Made by a program: the position numbers and the translations under genes
Shown: piece after piece, positions 1-12,091 of the stretch
Layout: the number at the start of each line of letters is the position of its first letter
How positions within the stretch are numbered: the first letter of the stretch is position 1
Notes under the pieces: generated by a model
What the model was told of the DNA's origin: nothing
The model's database searches: none
Seen by the model: only the letters and a program-made list of their open reading frames with translations
NCBI GenBank assembly: GCA_018398765.1
Contig: JAHBMJ010000374.1
Span: 1,429 to 49,593 of the forward strand
DNA from: Chromera velia
Taxonomy: Eukaryota > Sar > Chromeraceae
DNA length: 48,165 nt
Direction of reading: 5' to 3'

Positions 1-2
1 TA

Positions 3-134
3 AGGGAGCTTGGGAGAGATGTGCGGGTCCTTCGTTGTCGCGGGGGCGTAATTGATCCGTCTGAGCCCCTGACCTTTGCTTCTACAGAGAAAGATTTTCT
101 GACTGCATCCATCCATTCAATATTGGACTCCTAA
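3..134 (+). CDS. 3'-terminal fragment of an unrecognised gene (partial, enters from left edge)
   Basis: A frame open from base 3 ends in TAA at 132-134 and gives about 43 residues of non-repetitive, well-mixed sequence, beginning RELGRDVRVLRCRGG and ending EKDFLTASIHSILDS. This composition differs from the Cys/Ser/Thr-rich pseudo-ORFs produced by the repeats nearby, so it is probably the end of a last exon. The family is not recognised and there are too few residues to assign a function. A shorter version using an acceptor at 84-87 (ttctacag) is also possible. Confidence 0.35.
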   Translation, partial: RELGRDVRVLRCRGGVIDPSEPLTFASTEKDFLTASIHSILDS

Positions 135-936
135 TTCTTCTGGAGGTTGTCTCTGACAGTCATGCAGTGGAAATCAACAAGCAGGTTGGCAGGCAATCAG
201 AAAGGCATGCGGAGGGTAGCAGGAACAACGGAGAAGGAAGCATTCTTCGGCTTCGGCTGCAGTCTGTCTGTCCAGACAAAAAGAAGGACAGGGAGAGGGA
301 CAGGGAGAGAGCGAATGCCCCCGAAAGGAAGGAATTGCGTAATCACCTTCATCGGTCAGTTGATCGATCCAAGGAGAATTTGGATGACTACGTGGATGAC
401 GCATTCGAAGCAAAGGGAACGGATTCCCCTCCCTTCCACGCTTTCCATTTTCTGCTTGCTCTCTCTCGCTCGCTCTCTCGCTCTCTCTGCGTGTGTGGCT
501 TTGAGTCGAACCTTCTCCCGTTCTCCTTCCTCAATGCATCTCGAGATCTCTTTTTTCGATGGTCTTTTCGTCTGTCGCCTGTTCTGCTTCTAGATCCCTC
601 TTCCTTCTCCCCTTCCGATTTTCCACCTTCAGTCTCCTTCAACTCTTCTTCCCCTCCTTCGTTCCTTGCTTCATTGATTCCATCAATCCTCCCAGAACTG
701 CCTCCCGCCCCTTTCTCTCCGGCTTCCTCTTTTCTGCGAGGCCGCCAGCCAGTGATTCAGCAAGCAGGAAAGAAAGAAAGAAGGGAACGAAGGAAGGAAA
801 CCAAGAAAGAAAGGTAGACAGAGGCTTCCTTCATCTTCTGTCTCTTTTTCTTTCTCTTGCTCTTGCAGGGAATGAGGCAAGTAGGCGAAAGGGAGGAAGT
901 AAAAAAAGATCCTGAGATCCGTGAACCTCCCCGTCA

Positions 937-939
<3 letters not shown>

Positions 940-972
<33 letters not shown>
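940..972. repeat. (CA)n microsatellite
   Basis: Uninterrupted CA dinucleotide run of about 33 bases. Confidence 0.95.
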
Positions 973-977
<5 letters not shown>

Positions 978-1653
978 GGCATTAGAGAGACATCATGCGT
1001 GTGTTATACTGTTGACATAAGGGCGTGCAAGCACAAGACAAGGAGGAAGAGAGGGAGGAGGGGTCTATGAAGGCGTTTCAGAGGAGAAAATCAGCTGTGT
1101 CTGTCGGTATTTCTTCCCTTTCTACATCGTCGCCTGCATTCCTTCTGCCCTCTCCCGCTGCCCAGTTCATCGTCTGCGAAGGAAGCAACAGATCCCATTC
1201 CTTCCTTCTCTTTCTCGCTTCTTCTTTCGGTCACCCACCGACAGCGACGAGAGAAAAAATGAGTGCCCGCCTCTTTTTTTCCAACAGGAAAAGGGAATGC
1301 AAGCAAATACGCGTGCTCTCTCTGTGTTCCTCCCCCCCGCCTTCTGATTTCTCCATTGGTGTTCCTTCCAACATACAATAGAAACCTTCTGACCTCTCCG
1401 CGTGAGAAGCCGAACAGATTCAGGGGAGGCGGTCGGTCTTGCAGATGGAGATGGTCCAGGAAGAGGGGCTGGCAAGTGACGTGAGAGGGAGGGAGTCGTT
1501 TTCGCCTTCTTCTTTCTTTCATTCCTTCTTCTCTTTGTTGCTTCCCCCCTTCCCGCTTTTCCTTCAGGCCCTTTCCCTCCCCCTGTCCTCATGGAATTAA
1601 TTATGCTCCCCGTTCCATGCATCCATCCTCTCCCTCTTTTCTGCATGTCTTGT

Positions 1654-1684
1654 CTCACTCACTCACTCACTCACTCACTCACTC
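1654..1684. repeat. (CACT)n tetranucleotide repeat
   Basis: About eight CACT units. Read on the minus strand this is (GTGA)n, the same sequence that follows the splice donor of OGDH exon 19, so it may mark an unrecognised minus-strand donor. Confidence 0.9.
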
Positions 1685-2868
1685 ATCGATGACAAAAATG
1701 ATTTTACCCACAGTCAGGCAGATCAGGAAACGCCCCCAAGCCCCCGCCAGTCATTTCGTCGGGTCAACTAAGAGTGCAGAGGAAGAGTAGAAAGCAGTGC
1801 ACCGCCGTGACTGGAAAAGACAAAAGAAGTATTCGACAGCGACAGACAGTCAAATGTGCCAAGAGACACACGCACAGACAGGCAGGATGGTTCGAGTCCG
1901 TCAATCTCTCGAAATGGTAAAGAAAAGAAGAGGGAGGGCACGGATGCACCCAGATGGTCGGAAGAAGCAGAGAAGGAAGAAACGAAACGAAGAGGGACAA
2001 CAAGAGAGAGAGACACTTCAGGGAATTAAACGAAAGGAAGGGAAGAACACAATGTAGATTCATCTCCTTCTGCAGCCAAAAGGGGGGAAAGGGGAAGGGC
2101 AGGAAGGGGTGACGCGTGGAGGCAGGCAGACAGACAGAAGACACCGTCAGCCCGAAAATGTCAAACCGCGCCGGTCTCTGATCGATCGTTCTTTCCCACT
2201 CGCCCCTCTTCCTACGAACCGAAGGACGGGAAAGGAACAGAAAGGGCGAACACTGCAATACAATAAAGGAAGACCAAACCCCGAACTGGTAAGGTAAGAT
2301 CCTTCCAAAGAAGAGGCGCCTCATCCATCTCCAGACCGAGACACAAAGGCGGAGAAAGGCTGTAGGTTTCACACACACACACACAGAGAGGGGAGGGGGG
2401 GAGGGAGAAAGAACGAGAGAGACAGAGAAACAGAGAGGGCAAATCCATGCCTGAATCAATCAAGCCAGTTGCTATACAATGGGCGAAAAGGACGAGAGGG
2501 AGGGAGCCAGATCGAGGAACGAAGTCGACTCAATTGCCACTTCACGCCTCCATGCCTCTCCTCCCTTCTCTTCCTCTTCCTACACCCCTTCCAACCAACC
2601 CCTCCTTCCCTTTTTCTCCAATGCTTCCCGGAAAGACCATTTCTTTCTTTCGCTCATCGCCCCTGGCACCCTACCCTGCCACTCGCTGCCATTTCAAGTG
2701 AATCGGTTCCGTGAATCATCAATAAAGCAGCAGTCTTGACAGCTGTTCCCTTTTCCCTTTCCTTTTTACACGATCGCTCGACAGGCTGATGAACGAAGAC
2801 GTCAAGAACCAGATTGACTTGCTCGAGAAAAACAAACAAACACATTCACGCATGCATCGGTCGAGCGA

Positions 2869-3905
2869 TCAATCTAAGGAGCCGGGTCCGGTCAGCGGCG
2901 CAGGGGGCGAGGTGACCATAGAGTCTTTGTCTCTCTCCGCGTGACCCCCGTTTGTGCTCGTGATTGTTGGTCTGTCTGAGTTGTGTGCGGGAGAGGTCTC
3001 ATCTCTGTCTCTGTCGTCTGTCTTTTCTTTCTCTTTTCCCTCTCCCACCGCTTCCTCTCCCTCTCCCTCGCCCTCTTGTGCTGGGGGGCCTGCAGGAGAC
3101 GGGCACGGCCGCTTCCTCCCACGCACATGATCGCTCTTCTCCTCCTGCCCCCCCCTCTGTTCATCTCCCTCCATCGTCACGTCTCCTCCTTCGGCCCCCC
3201 CTCCTCCAAGTCCCGTCTCTGGTCCTGCTGCCCCTCCCACGGGCAGTGCCCCTGTGCAGGAGGACGAAGAAGACGAAGAGGAAGAGGAAGAAGGCACGGT
3301 AGAAAGAGGAGCGTCAACTCCGAAAGGGAAGGAAGTCGGGGGATTGGCGGCTGAAGAGAAGGGGAGCCGTGGGGGGGGGCGGATCTGACTCGGGACGGGA
3401 CGGGGTTGTGCAGGGCTGACAGGAGACGGGGAGACTGCGTGCGTCCCAGACTGAGTCTGAGATTGAGGCTGTGCATCAGTTGGAAGACGATGCACAGGAG
3501 AGACACCCGCGACACCTCCAGCACTGCTACTGCCGACCGCTGCCGAGGCGGCTGCGTTTGTGCCATGCTCGGCTGTGGCAGGAGAGTGACCAGGTTGACT
3601 GTTGCTGTTGGAGGTTTCTCTTTCCCTTCCCCCTCCCGGTGCTGCGGCTGAGGGCTGTTGCTGTCGAGTGTTTGCAGTAGTCCTCTCCTTTTCTCTTGCA
3701 AGCTCTGCGTCAATCCTCTCGTCTGTGAACGTGCCGGGAGGGAAGGGAGCAAGCGGGTGGGTGGTCGGATCCTCGAAAAGCTTCTCTCCCGCAAACTCCT
3801 CGTACCTGCATACATGCCAAAAAACTCGACTAGGGAGTGAATGAATGCACACCAAGGTCCAAATTGTAGATCAAAAAGTCAATCATGGGAACCTAGGAGG
3901 GAGAG

Positions 3906-3936
<31 letters not shown>

Positions 3937-5153
3937 AAAAAAGAAAGAGGAAGGAAGCAAGGAAGGAAGGAAGGAGGGAAGGAAGGAAGGAAGGAAGGAA
4001 GGAAGGAGGGAAGGAAGGAAGGAGGGAAGGAGGGAAGGAAGGAAGGAAGGAAGGAAGGAAGGAAGGAACGTAGGAAGGAAGGAAGCACGGCAGCCAAAAA
4101 CGCTGAAGGGGGAAATCTGAGAGACAAGTTGCTTGATTGCTCGACCTGCAGATGTGCTGAGCAGAACGAACTGAGCTACCCGCCTCGTGACTCTTCTCTC
4201 ATCTTGATTGACTAAGTGACGGACTGACTGACTGACAGAAGGACTGACTGACCAATCTGGTGGAGATGGCCGCGGGAGAGGCCAGCACTTTGTTCTGTCC
4301 AGCTGGTCTATTGGTGTTCTGTGCATCCACGCAAACAACTCGACCCCCCTTTGTTTCCTTGCCACCAGGTCGTGTCCCCACAAGGGCTCGATGAACCCGG
4401 GACCGAATTTGAGGATCGAGAGGACTTCATTGTAGGAACACCCGTAGGGGATGTCCGAAATCGACAGACCTTCCAGAGAACCCCCCAACAAAAGATTTTC
4501 CCTCCACCAAAATTCGCAGTGGGCACAGCAATTGGAACCCTTCTGGGGCGGGCGCGGTTGGAGTCTGTTCAGAATGCACGTTACACAGGACCCCCCCCCC
4601 TTTTTGGTATTTGCAGGCTTCTTCACATATGGGGGGACGCAGTTGTTGTACCACTCTTTTAGGGAGAATCCCTTTTTACACCACCCTGTCATCTTCTCCA
4701 GAGCCTTTTCTTGGTCCCCGAGGAGGGCCTTGGGGTCTGCGTAGGGAAGAGGGGGGGGTGGGTTGGTCGGTTCAGGTCGTTGTAAGGGGATGGTAGCGAT
4801 AGCAGCGGCAGAGGGTAGAGGGACCAGAAGAGACGAGGAGGAGGCGGCAGATGCCAAGGCGCCTCCTCCCCCTTTCTTTCCTGTCTTGCCTTTCCCGGTC
4901 TTTTGCTTCTTCGGGGCTGCACAAAGAAGGGAAGGGAGCAGGAAGGCGGGAGGGTGACTCGGTGCAGAAACGCCGGTATGGCTGTGGAGGCAGCGGGGGG
5001 GCATGACTTTGCGCAATCTTCAGTCAGGAGATGAGATAGTGCCGAAGAGTGGAGAATGAAGCAGTAGCAGCGGCAATCAAGAGTAGCCAAGAGTGGAAGG
5101 AAGTTGTACAAACCAGACTGAGAAGAATTCGAGCGAAAAGGCTTGATCCTCAT
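2869..5153 (-). CDS. Hypothetical Cys-rich, low-complexity protein (3 exons)
   Basis: Exon model (minus strand): 5153-5114, 4916-4253, 3805-2869; 1641 nt, 546 residues, phases agree at both junctions. The start ATG at 5153 is chosen because its 13-codon exon ends at a GT donor in the phase needed by the acceptor at 4917. Residues 15-70 are Lys/Gly/Ala/Ser/Pro-rich. Residues 90-220 form the only folded-looking segment, with C124-x2-C127 and C144-x2-C147, further Cys at 93 and 106, and the string ILKFGPGFIEPLWG near 181-194. From about 250 to the end it is Gly/Ser/Pro/Glu-rich, with a run of 11 serines. The spaced Cys pairs could bind zinc, which is inference. I do not recognise the family. The exon 2 end could also be a donor after DRTK (about 30 bases earlier), also in phase. 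Head to head with the IMPACT-like gene. Confidence 0.55.
3899..4086. repeat. (GAAA)n/(GGAA)n tract in intron 2 of the Cys-rich gene
   Basis: About 190 bases of GAAA then GGAA units with scattered GGGA variants. In the sense of the minus-strand gene this is (TTCC)n, lying 94 bases upstream of the exon 3 acceptor. It produces long artificial ORFs (KEGRKEGR, SFLPSFLP), which are not genes. Confidence 0.95.
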
Positions 5154-6209
5154 GCCAAGAGAAGGGACAACAGGAAGGAGACGTGAACAGAGACGGCTAT
5201 CAGCATGAGCAGACTGACGTGTGGAGTCACCTGAGATGACTCGTGGACTTTTGCAAAAAGGAAGTACGTCTGAGCTCTTTCCCTATGCGCTTATTCTCTT
5301 CTGTTTTCTCACCGGCACTCCGTTTTCTTTCAAACACTGACCCATTTCGATACTCCTTCAGTGTTTCCGTCCTTCCTTCTAAGAAAGAAAGGCACAGGGT
5401 TGCAACAACAATGCTTGACTCGGACTCTCGTTTCCTTGACAAGAGACACAACAGCTATCTAGGCTCTCAGGCAAAAGACGACGAATCCCGACGCATCAAG
5501 CTGCACTTCGGTGTACGCGCACACTTTGACCAGGATGACCTACGAGAACAACAACACGCGGAAATGCTTTCGAGGTGTTGCTCAAGGGATACGTAACCTC
5601 TCTCTTGTTTCGTACTGCGTATTTCGGCCTCCGCTCGGTCTTGCCGAATATTTCAATGGAAACCTCAGTTTTCTGTCAGACTCGAGCGAAACGTCAAATA
5701 CACTGTCACAGATACAAGCATCCAATGTGACAGAAAGTCCAGGAAACTTTGAGTATCCATGTCTGTCATATGCAGTCATGCAGACAAACTGCGTGTCATG
5801 CTATGGCATGCCAGGGTCTCGCGCGATCAGTACCGTGCGCAAAAGTGGCCCCGGAAAGTATACATGCATGCGTGGGGCGCGGCCCGTACGCCCGGCCGCG
5901 GCGCCGCGGTCTATACTTACCGCGCGACCGTGCATGTGTGGCATTGTGTGGCGCCGCCAAAATTTTCTTCTTGGAGGTCGAAGGGAGCTCCCATGGGCTC
6001 CCCCTCTCTATGAATACTCAGCAATACTCAGCATTGACGCGAGATATCGCTATACGTATTCAAGACCAACATTCTTGCCGTGGTGGTCGAGGGCGCTAGC
6101 TGGTCCTGCTTGCTACATATTCTCGGCTGTTTGAGTTGGTTGGTCGACTGAGGATCGGCCTCACGTGGTGTCGATCCCCGCTTCTCGATAGATCAGTCGT
6201 TCAGTCGAA
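5154..6209. other. Divergent intergenic region, presumed bidirectional promoter
   Basis: About 1.05 kb between the ATG of the minus-strand Cys-rich gene and the ATG of the IMPACT-like gene. It is almost free of microsatellites. A GC- and CpG-rich island lies at about 5872-5946 (around the gcccggccgcggcgccgcgg segment), and a 10-bp perfect palindrome GGGAGCTCCC at about 5984-5993. No TATA box can be assigned. Short ORFs here have no recognisable family. Confidence 0.4.
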
Positions 6210-8960
6210 ATGGCGCCTGGATTGAGTGAAGAGGCAGAGCAGGAGACGGAGGCATTGAGGTACATCTTCGAGGAAGAGAACGTACTGACAACGGAGGAGG
6301 AGGGAGAAATGGTGGTGAGGGTCAGAACAATTGCACACCAGTCAGAAGGAGACGGAGACGGAGACGGGGATGGGTCTTCGTTCATGATTGCGTTTGCCAT
6401 TCCTGCAAGCTACCCGGCAGAGCACCCCCCCCGTTTACAAGTCCAGGCGTCGTGGTTGTCACCCGAGATTTCTTCTGAGCTTTTTAGTGGGGTGGTTGAG
6501 AGTCTTTTTTCCCCCGGCTGCCCGGTCTTGTTTGACGCTTGTGAGACGGTCCGAGAGTCAATTCCGAGACCCCCCCGTCCGGAGCAGTCGGCACCGAGCA
6601 ATGCTAAGAGAGATACTGAGAAGGAGGGGCACGGCTGTGTGGTTGCAGAGACAGTCCATGTAGCAGCAAAAGGAACCAAGGAAGAAAAAGAGAAAGAGCG
6701 ACTGTGCATGAATCAAACGGATCAAACGGCAAATCCGTCCGAGCGGAAAGAAGAGAAGGAGAGGGAAGACACGGGGAAAGGGTACAAGCGAACGAAGGGG
6801 TATGCAGGTCAGTGGTACCACCATGACTACAAACGGCTTGTACTGTATCAAGAGCGCGCACAGCCAATGTGGGGAGCTCTTTTGATGTAACCCAAGAATG
6901 TTCATCGTTTGAAAGGTCGTCTGATTGGGTAATTGATGGGTGAATCTTACTCATGACTTGATCTGTTATCTGACTGTCAGATAGTGGGTCAGCGGGTGAT
7001 CTGACTGCATTGGAAAAGACTTGATGATTGGGCTGATTCACAGATTGCGCATGCATGCAGATCGATGGATAGATGGATGGACGGAATCTGGTTCGATGCA
7101 GGCACGCAGGTAGATGTGTGTGGCTTGTCACTCTTTGAGTAGCCTGCTGATTGGCCCAGTGTGTGTGACTGTGTGTCCACTCCGCCACCCATCCTCCCTC
7201 CGTCTATCCCCATCGAATTAATCTCTGCAGGTCCCGAAGTATTCCACGGCACCCCCTTCGTTGACAGGAAGAGCGTCTTTCAGGCCCACGTTGCGCAGGT
7301 GACCTCCATGGAAGAAGTCACTGCAGTGAGGGAGGAGCTGATGAGCTGTAGCTCCAAAATTGCGAGGGCGACTCACAACATCATGGCGTACAGGTGAGAG
7401 CATGAGCAGAGAGCGAATGATAGATATCTATATGTCCAGCCAAAGACATTCATCTGCTTTACGCATACACACAGGGAGAGAAAGAGAGTCTGGCTGCCTG
7501 CCTGTTTGTCCCTCTGTCCTTCTGTCCGCCGTCCATTTGTTCTTCTCTTGTCTAGTTGTTTGCCTGAAGGGAAAAAAGAAAGAAAAAGAAAAAGAGAATT
7601 CATACTCTCTGTCTGAGTCTGCCAGTCTGTCTGTCTGCGTCTCTCTCCGTTTGTTCTCTTTGCCGACGTGTCCCATCAGGGGGGGGGAAGACGCAGAACA
7701 ATGAAGACCTCGATCTCTGCCCAGGTCTCTCTCTGTGTTAGTGTGGGGGCCCGCGTGCATTTTTGTCTTGATCGTGCTTGCAGGTTTAGAGGCGCAGCGA
7801 GAAAGCCTCGAGGAGGGAAGGGGGGAGGAGACAAGGGCAGACCGAGCAATTCAACGACTGGGGATGGGGGAGGAGGACCTCATTCGAGCGGTCGTCAGCA
7901 TTCTATGGAAAGCACGAATTCCTATCAACGATCGCTAAGTGGCAAAGACAAGGAAGGTCTGCAAGGCCCCCACAGAAATTTAGACGACAGCCAATTCTCC
8001 ACCGACAGTCTGGAGGCAGCTGAGGAGCATGAAGAGGAGGAGAGGGTGAAGGGCAAAGAGAAAGAGGGGCTTCGCATGCAGTTTCTGACTGGAGGGGGGG
8101 GAAGAAGGAGAGATTCAGGACCTGGAGGGGTGAAGCAGAAGCAGACGGTTGGGGGGGTGTCTTCAAGGAACAGGAAGCACCAAGGAGGGAAGAGAGAAGA
8201 CCGAGAGAATGGCAGTGGGGGGGCGTCTGTTCCTCCTCGTGACACTGAAGCTGAACCCCCAGGATCGCAGTCTGAGGTTCTGCACCAAGATCATGACAGC
8301 GATGGAGAGACGGCCGCAGGGGGAAGGCTGCAGCACCTGCTTGCAATGACAGACACTGAGGGGGTTGTCGTGGTTGTCTCCAGGTGGTTCGGGGGCATTC
8401 AGCTAGGTCCAGACAGGTCCGTCGGAAAACCCCTTCTTCTCATGTCTCTTGGCATGCATGTATACCTGTATCCATGCATTTGAAATGTAGGTATGCAGCT
8501 CTGTGCATTCGTCCTGGTTTTTCGCCAATTAATTCACGGATATCAACTGTATTGATGCATGCAATTTTTGTATTGTGAGGACCATGTGTGATGTTTCGAA
8601 GGGGTTGTTTCTTTTCCATGAGCCGAACGGATTGTTTGCAACTGTTCATCTGTCTGAGCTTCTGTTTGTCTGCGGGAAAGTGACGAAGAGAGAGAGAGAT
8701 TCAGACTAAATTTAGCAGCGTGTTTGAATGCACGTAAGTATGTATACGTAAACATGTAGATGTGTACGTTTGCATGTGATACTTAGGTACCCAGTGTCAC
8801 GCAATTGAATGGCATGTACCGCAGATTCAAGCACATCAACAATGTTTCTCGACAACTTTTGGAAGAAACCGGATTCATCGGCCAAAAGACCTCTGGAAAG
8901 AGCGGGGAGGGGGATAATGAGTCTCTTCAGCAAAAAGGAAAACGGAAAAATAAAAAATAA
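6210..8960 (+). CDS. IMPACT/YIH1-like protein: RWD domain plus UPF0029 domain (4 exons)
   Basis: Exons 6210-6807, 7231-7393, 7784-8416, 8825-8960; 1530 nt, 509 residues, all phases consistent. Residues 1 to about 115 are an RWD domain (acidic start, then FAIPASYPAEHPPRLQV, matching the RWD YPxxxP turn). Residues 200-254 begin the UPF0029/IMPACT domain (FVDRKSVFQAHVAQV, then ATHNIMAYR). The domain resumes at 423 with DSDGETAAGGRL, VVVSRWFGGIQLGPDR and FKHINNVSR. In animals and yeast such proteins bind GCN1 and restrain activation of the eIF2-alpha kinase GCN2, in the cytosol; that role is inferred here. Oddity: about 167 low-complexity residues (Gly/Lys/Glu-rich, roughly 256-422) interrupt the conserved domain, making it much longer than human IMPACT (about 320). 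Introns are 390-423 nt with donors GTCAGT, GTGAGA and GTCCGT. Confidence 0.9.
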
Positions 8961-10141
8961 ACTGCAAATCTTTACCGGTGTTTATATATGCATACTTTCA
9001 AAAAGTTTGAGTGAAACAGTTTAGAAAAAAAAAATAAAGATCTATAAGAATCTTTGCGTATTTGTGCGCAGTTTTTTTGTTTGTGTTCATTTAGTGATGA
9101 TCTTAGTATTTGATTCTAATTGACAACATTGATTGATTTGATTGATTGATTGATTGATATGTTCCGCCCTATATTAGTTATGATATATTACGATAGTCTC
9201 CATCATTATGGGGGATCTGCATTGCCTCCACTCTCTCTCCTGTACCGGATAAAGCCTGCTCTTTCTTTTCCATTGGCTTTCAAGTTCTTTCTCCCCTCAT
9301 ATAATATATAGTAATACACATTGAGCTAGAACTGCTCGAATCACCGTAAGTTACCGTAAGTTGCTTAACTGATTTTGGAGTTTGTTCTACTTTGTTGTTC
9401 AGAATTTCTTCTCAGACCTCCAATTAATTACAATTAATTTAGATTTATCTTAATTTATCTGAGCAACCGTCCATCAGAAGACGCACAAAGATACACATAG
9501 CACACACTCTTCACATTTACCATTTTGTCCAGGACCTCACTAGATAACGCTAACAAAACCGACAAACAATAATGCATACCTAGCATTTTGGGGGGGCTGG
9601 CTATGTTTGGTGTACCCTGTGCAGAGGAGCACCATGGCGCACCCCGACCATAAACCAAACCAAACAATTAATCTCGCGCGAATGCGCGCGCGAGCAAAGT
9701 TGGTTTTTTTTTTTTAGCTGATACATGCATGCATGCACATACATTTTCACATGCAGATGCTTATATCGATGTATACATATCACTGCATGTCACTGAGAAA
9801 CCTGTTGATCAGAAGTGAATACGTGTCCTCAAATGCTAGGACAAATGACAGAATAAGAAGAAGCAGAGCAGGAACGGTTGCATCAACATTGATCCAATCA
9901 ACATCCAAAACGGACAGGTTTCAATCGAAAATGCGAAATACGACATAATTTCCTTCGCACGTTCCTCTCGGCTGTTTCTTTGCGTTCGCGGCCTTCTTTG
10001 CTGCCGTATTTCGTCACGAAACTTCCTCTGTGAACAGACCTATAACGGCTGTGTGGGCACAGTGCCTCAACCGGACCAGCTGTAAGAGTACAGTCTCGCT
10101 CTTCCTGCAACACCAGAAGAGACAGTTCGTTGGCATAGAAA
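8961..10141. other. Intergenic region, comparatively AT-rich
   Basis: Holds the 3' flank of the IMPACT-like gene and the 5' flank of the glycosyltransferase gene. Seen in it: a short (GATT)n run near 9130-9158; a long imperfect inverted repeat around 9604-9666 (TTTGGT ... ACCAAA arms); a GC-rich hairpin followed by a T run at 9673-9716; and repeated TGCATG motifs near 9724-9740. No coding exon is supported. Confidence 0.5.
9673..9716 (+). other. GC hairpin followed by T-run
   Basis: CTCGCGCG (9673-9680), a 6-base loop, then CGCGCGAG (9687-9694), followed 11 bases later by an uninterrupted run of about a dozen T. The shape resembles a pol III or intrinsic-type stop signal. In this eukaryotic context, between two pol II genes, its role is unknown. 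Confidence 0.4.
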
Positions 10142-11352
10142 ATGCAATCAACGTCTGCACAGGGGGCGGCCTCGAAAGACGAAGACTTGGCCAGTGTAAC
10201 AGAGGAGAGCCCACTGAAGAAAATCGCCGCAGGAGAGCACCCTCGACAGCCTGGAGGTGGAGGGACAGACACGAATGCAGCTGCAGAGGGAGACTCTCAA
10301 GAAAGACCTAAACAGCAGGGGGCCGCTTCGTCCAGTGCTCCTGGCGGCGTCCGAGTGGCACTTTTGGTCTTTCTTGCCGTCATATTTTTCACGTTCATTG
10401 TGGTTGTTTTTGGATCAGTCAAAAGGCCGGCAGCTGCCCCCGACGTAGATATTAACCCCGCCCGAACTTCGGAGGCACCAGTGACAACCGGACAACAAAA
10501 TTCAGGAGGAACAGCCGAAACCTCATCGCAATTCCTTTCCTCCTCTTCCGATGGCAATTCTGGCCAGCCTGTCTCATCAGACGTCCCAAGCGATCAAGGC
10601 AGCCCATCCGCGATCACTGCCTTGTCGACTCCTGCACTGTCTGAATGTCCCCCTTGCCCCGCTGCCTCTTCCGCGGTTTCACCTGCAGTAGAGCCTTCTC
10701 TTCCCAGTACCGTGTGCCCCAACAGCACGGGCCTCTCTTCCCCTTCGTCTGTTCCTCAAACAGGGACGGGAGCTTTCCTCTCAGGCCAGGAAGCGGGTCG
10801 TCTGCTCTACTTATCCGACGGCCTTCATCACCCCCTCACCGCTCCCCGTCTGTTCGACCCAAGCCTTCTTTCTCCCCTCACTCAGGAGTTTCAGGAATTC
10901 ATTTACAGACACCAGCATCCACAGGACTGTAGTAAGGTCAGTTGGTCAGTCAGCCGGCTGTGTGCCAGTCAGCAGCTTTCGGGAGCTTCGCGCTAGCTCT
11001 GGTTGATCTTCGGGGGGTTCTTCGGGGGATCGATTTGATTTTCACGTCTTTTAATCATGACCGCCTCTCTTCTACATGGTGCTTTCTGTCTATCTGTTTT
11101 GTGGGGGAACAAAATGGTCTCCTTGCCTGTCTCTTTGTGAGGGAAAAGAAAAGGAACATATGGTCTCTCTCTGTGTCCCTCCGTGCTCATGCATGGGTGA
11201 AATGGAAGGGAACGGAAGGGTGTCGGTCTGTCTTTCTGTGTGGCTGTCTGTGTCTGTCTTTCTGTCTGGCTGTCTGTCTGCCTGTCTGTCTGTGTCTGTC
11301 TTTCTGTCTGGCTGTCTGTCAGTCTCTCTGTCTGTCTGTCTGTCTGTCTGTT

Positions 11353-11384
<32 letters not shown>

Positions 11385-11403
11385 CGCCTGTCCGTCCGTC
11401 CGC

Positions 11404-11435
<32 letters not shown>

Positions 11436-11473
11436 TCATGAAGAAAAGGAGGGAGAAGAAGAAGAAACATATA

Positions 11474-11504
<31 letters not shown>

Positions 11505-11533
11505 AGAAAAGAAGGGAGAAGAAGAAACATATA

Positions 11534-11588
<55 letters not shown>

Positions 11589-11608
11589 CGCCTGTCCGTC
11601 CGTCCGCC

Positions 11609-11647
<39 letters not shown>

Positions 11648-11854
11648 TCATGAAGAAAAGGAGGGAGAAGAAGAAGAAACATATAGTCTGTCTGTCTGTC
11701 TGTCTGTCTCATACTGTCTGTCTGTCTATATTTATCTGTCTGTGTATGTCAGACTGTCTGTCTATCTGTCTGTGATATAGTTTGTCTGTATGTATGTACG
11801 TATGTCTACCACTGTAACGGAGAAGAAGAAACATATAGTCTGTCTTTCCTATGG

Positions 11855-11900
<46 letters not shown>

Positions 11901-12057
11901 TGTGTGTGTGCAGGCTCAGTTTCTAATTTCCAATCAGCCCTCCCCTGGGATGGGATCGGAACTCCATCAGCTGGGTGCGGCTCTGGGGAACTCCCTGCGG
12001 ACCGGGAAGATATTCGTGTTCTCCTCGGAGGCAGGTGGGTCGCTCTGCGCGTCGGTC

Positions 12058-12091
<34 letters not shown>

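Larger units (their letters stand above)
135..2868. other. Unresolved repeat-rich region, no supported gene
   Basis: About 2.7 kb between the left-edge fragment and the 3' end of the next gene. It holds polypurine/polypyrimidine sequence, a (CA)n tract at 940-972, a (CACT)n tract at 1654-1684 and short (CA)n(GA)n near 2371-2400. A few short stretches look exon-like on the + strand (871-919, 1450-1482, 2779-2942), each behind a plausible acceptor, but they do not join into one frame. I call no gene here. Confidence 0.5.

Noticed and set aside
3841-4215. KEGRKEGR and SFLPSFLP repeat proteins
   Set aside because: Artefacts of the (GGAA)n tract in an intron.
9673-9716. Bacterial Rho-independent terminator
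   Set aside because: The surrounding genes are spliced eukaryotic genes, so a bacterial terminator is not expected; it is kept only as a structural observation.
10942-11775. Long open frames made of Cys/Leu/Ser/Val (or Thr/Asp/Arg/Gln on the other strand)
   Set aside because: They are translations of the (TGTC)n tract in intron 1 of the GT23-like gene, and exons 1 and 2 of that gene join in phase across it.
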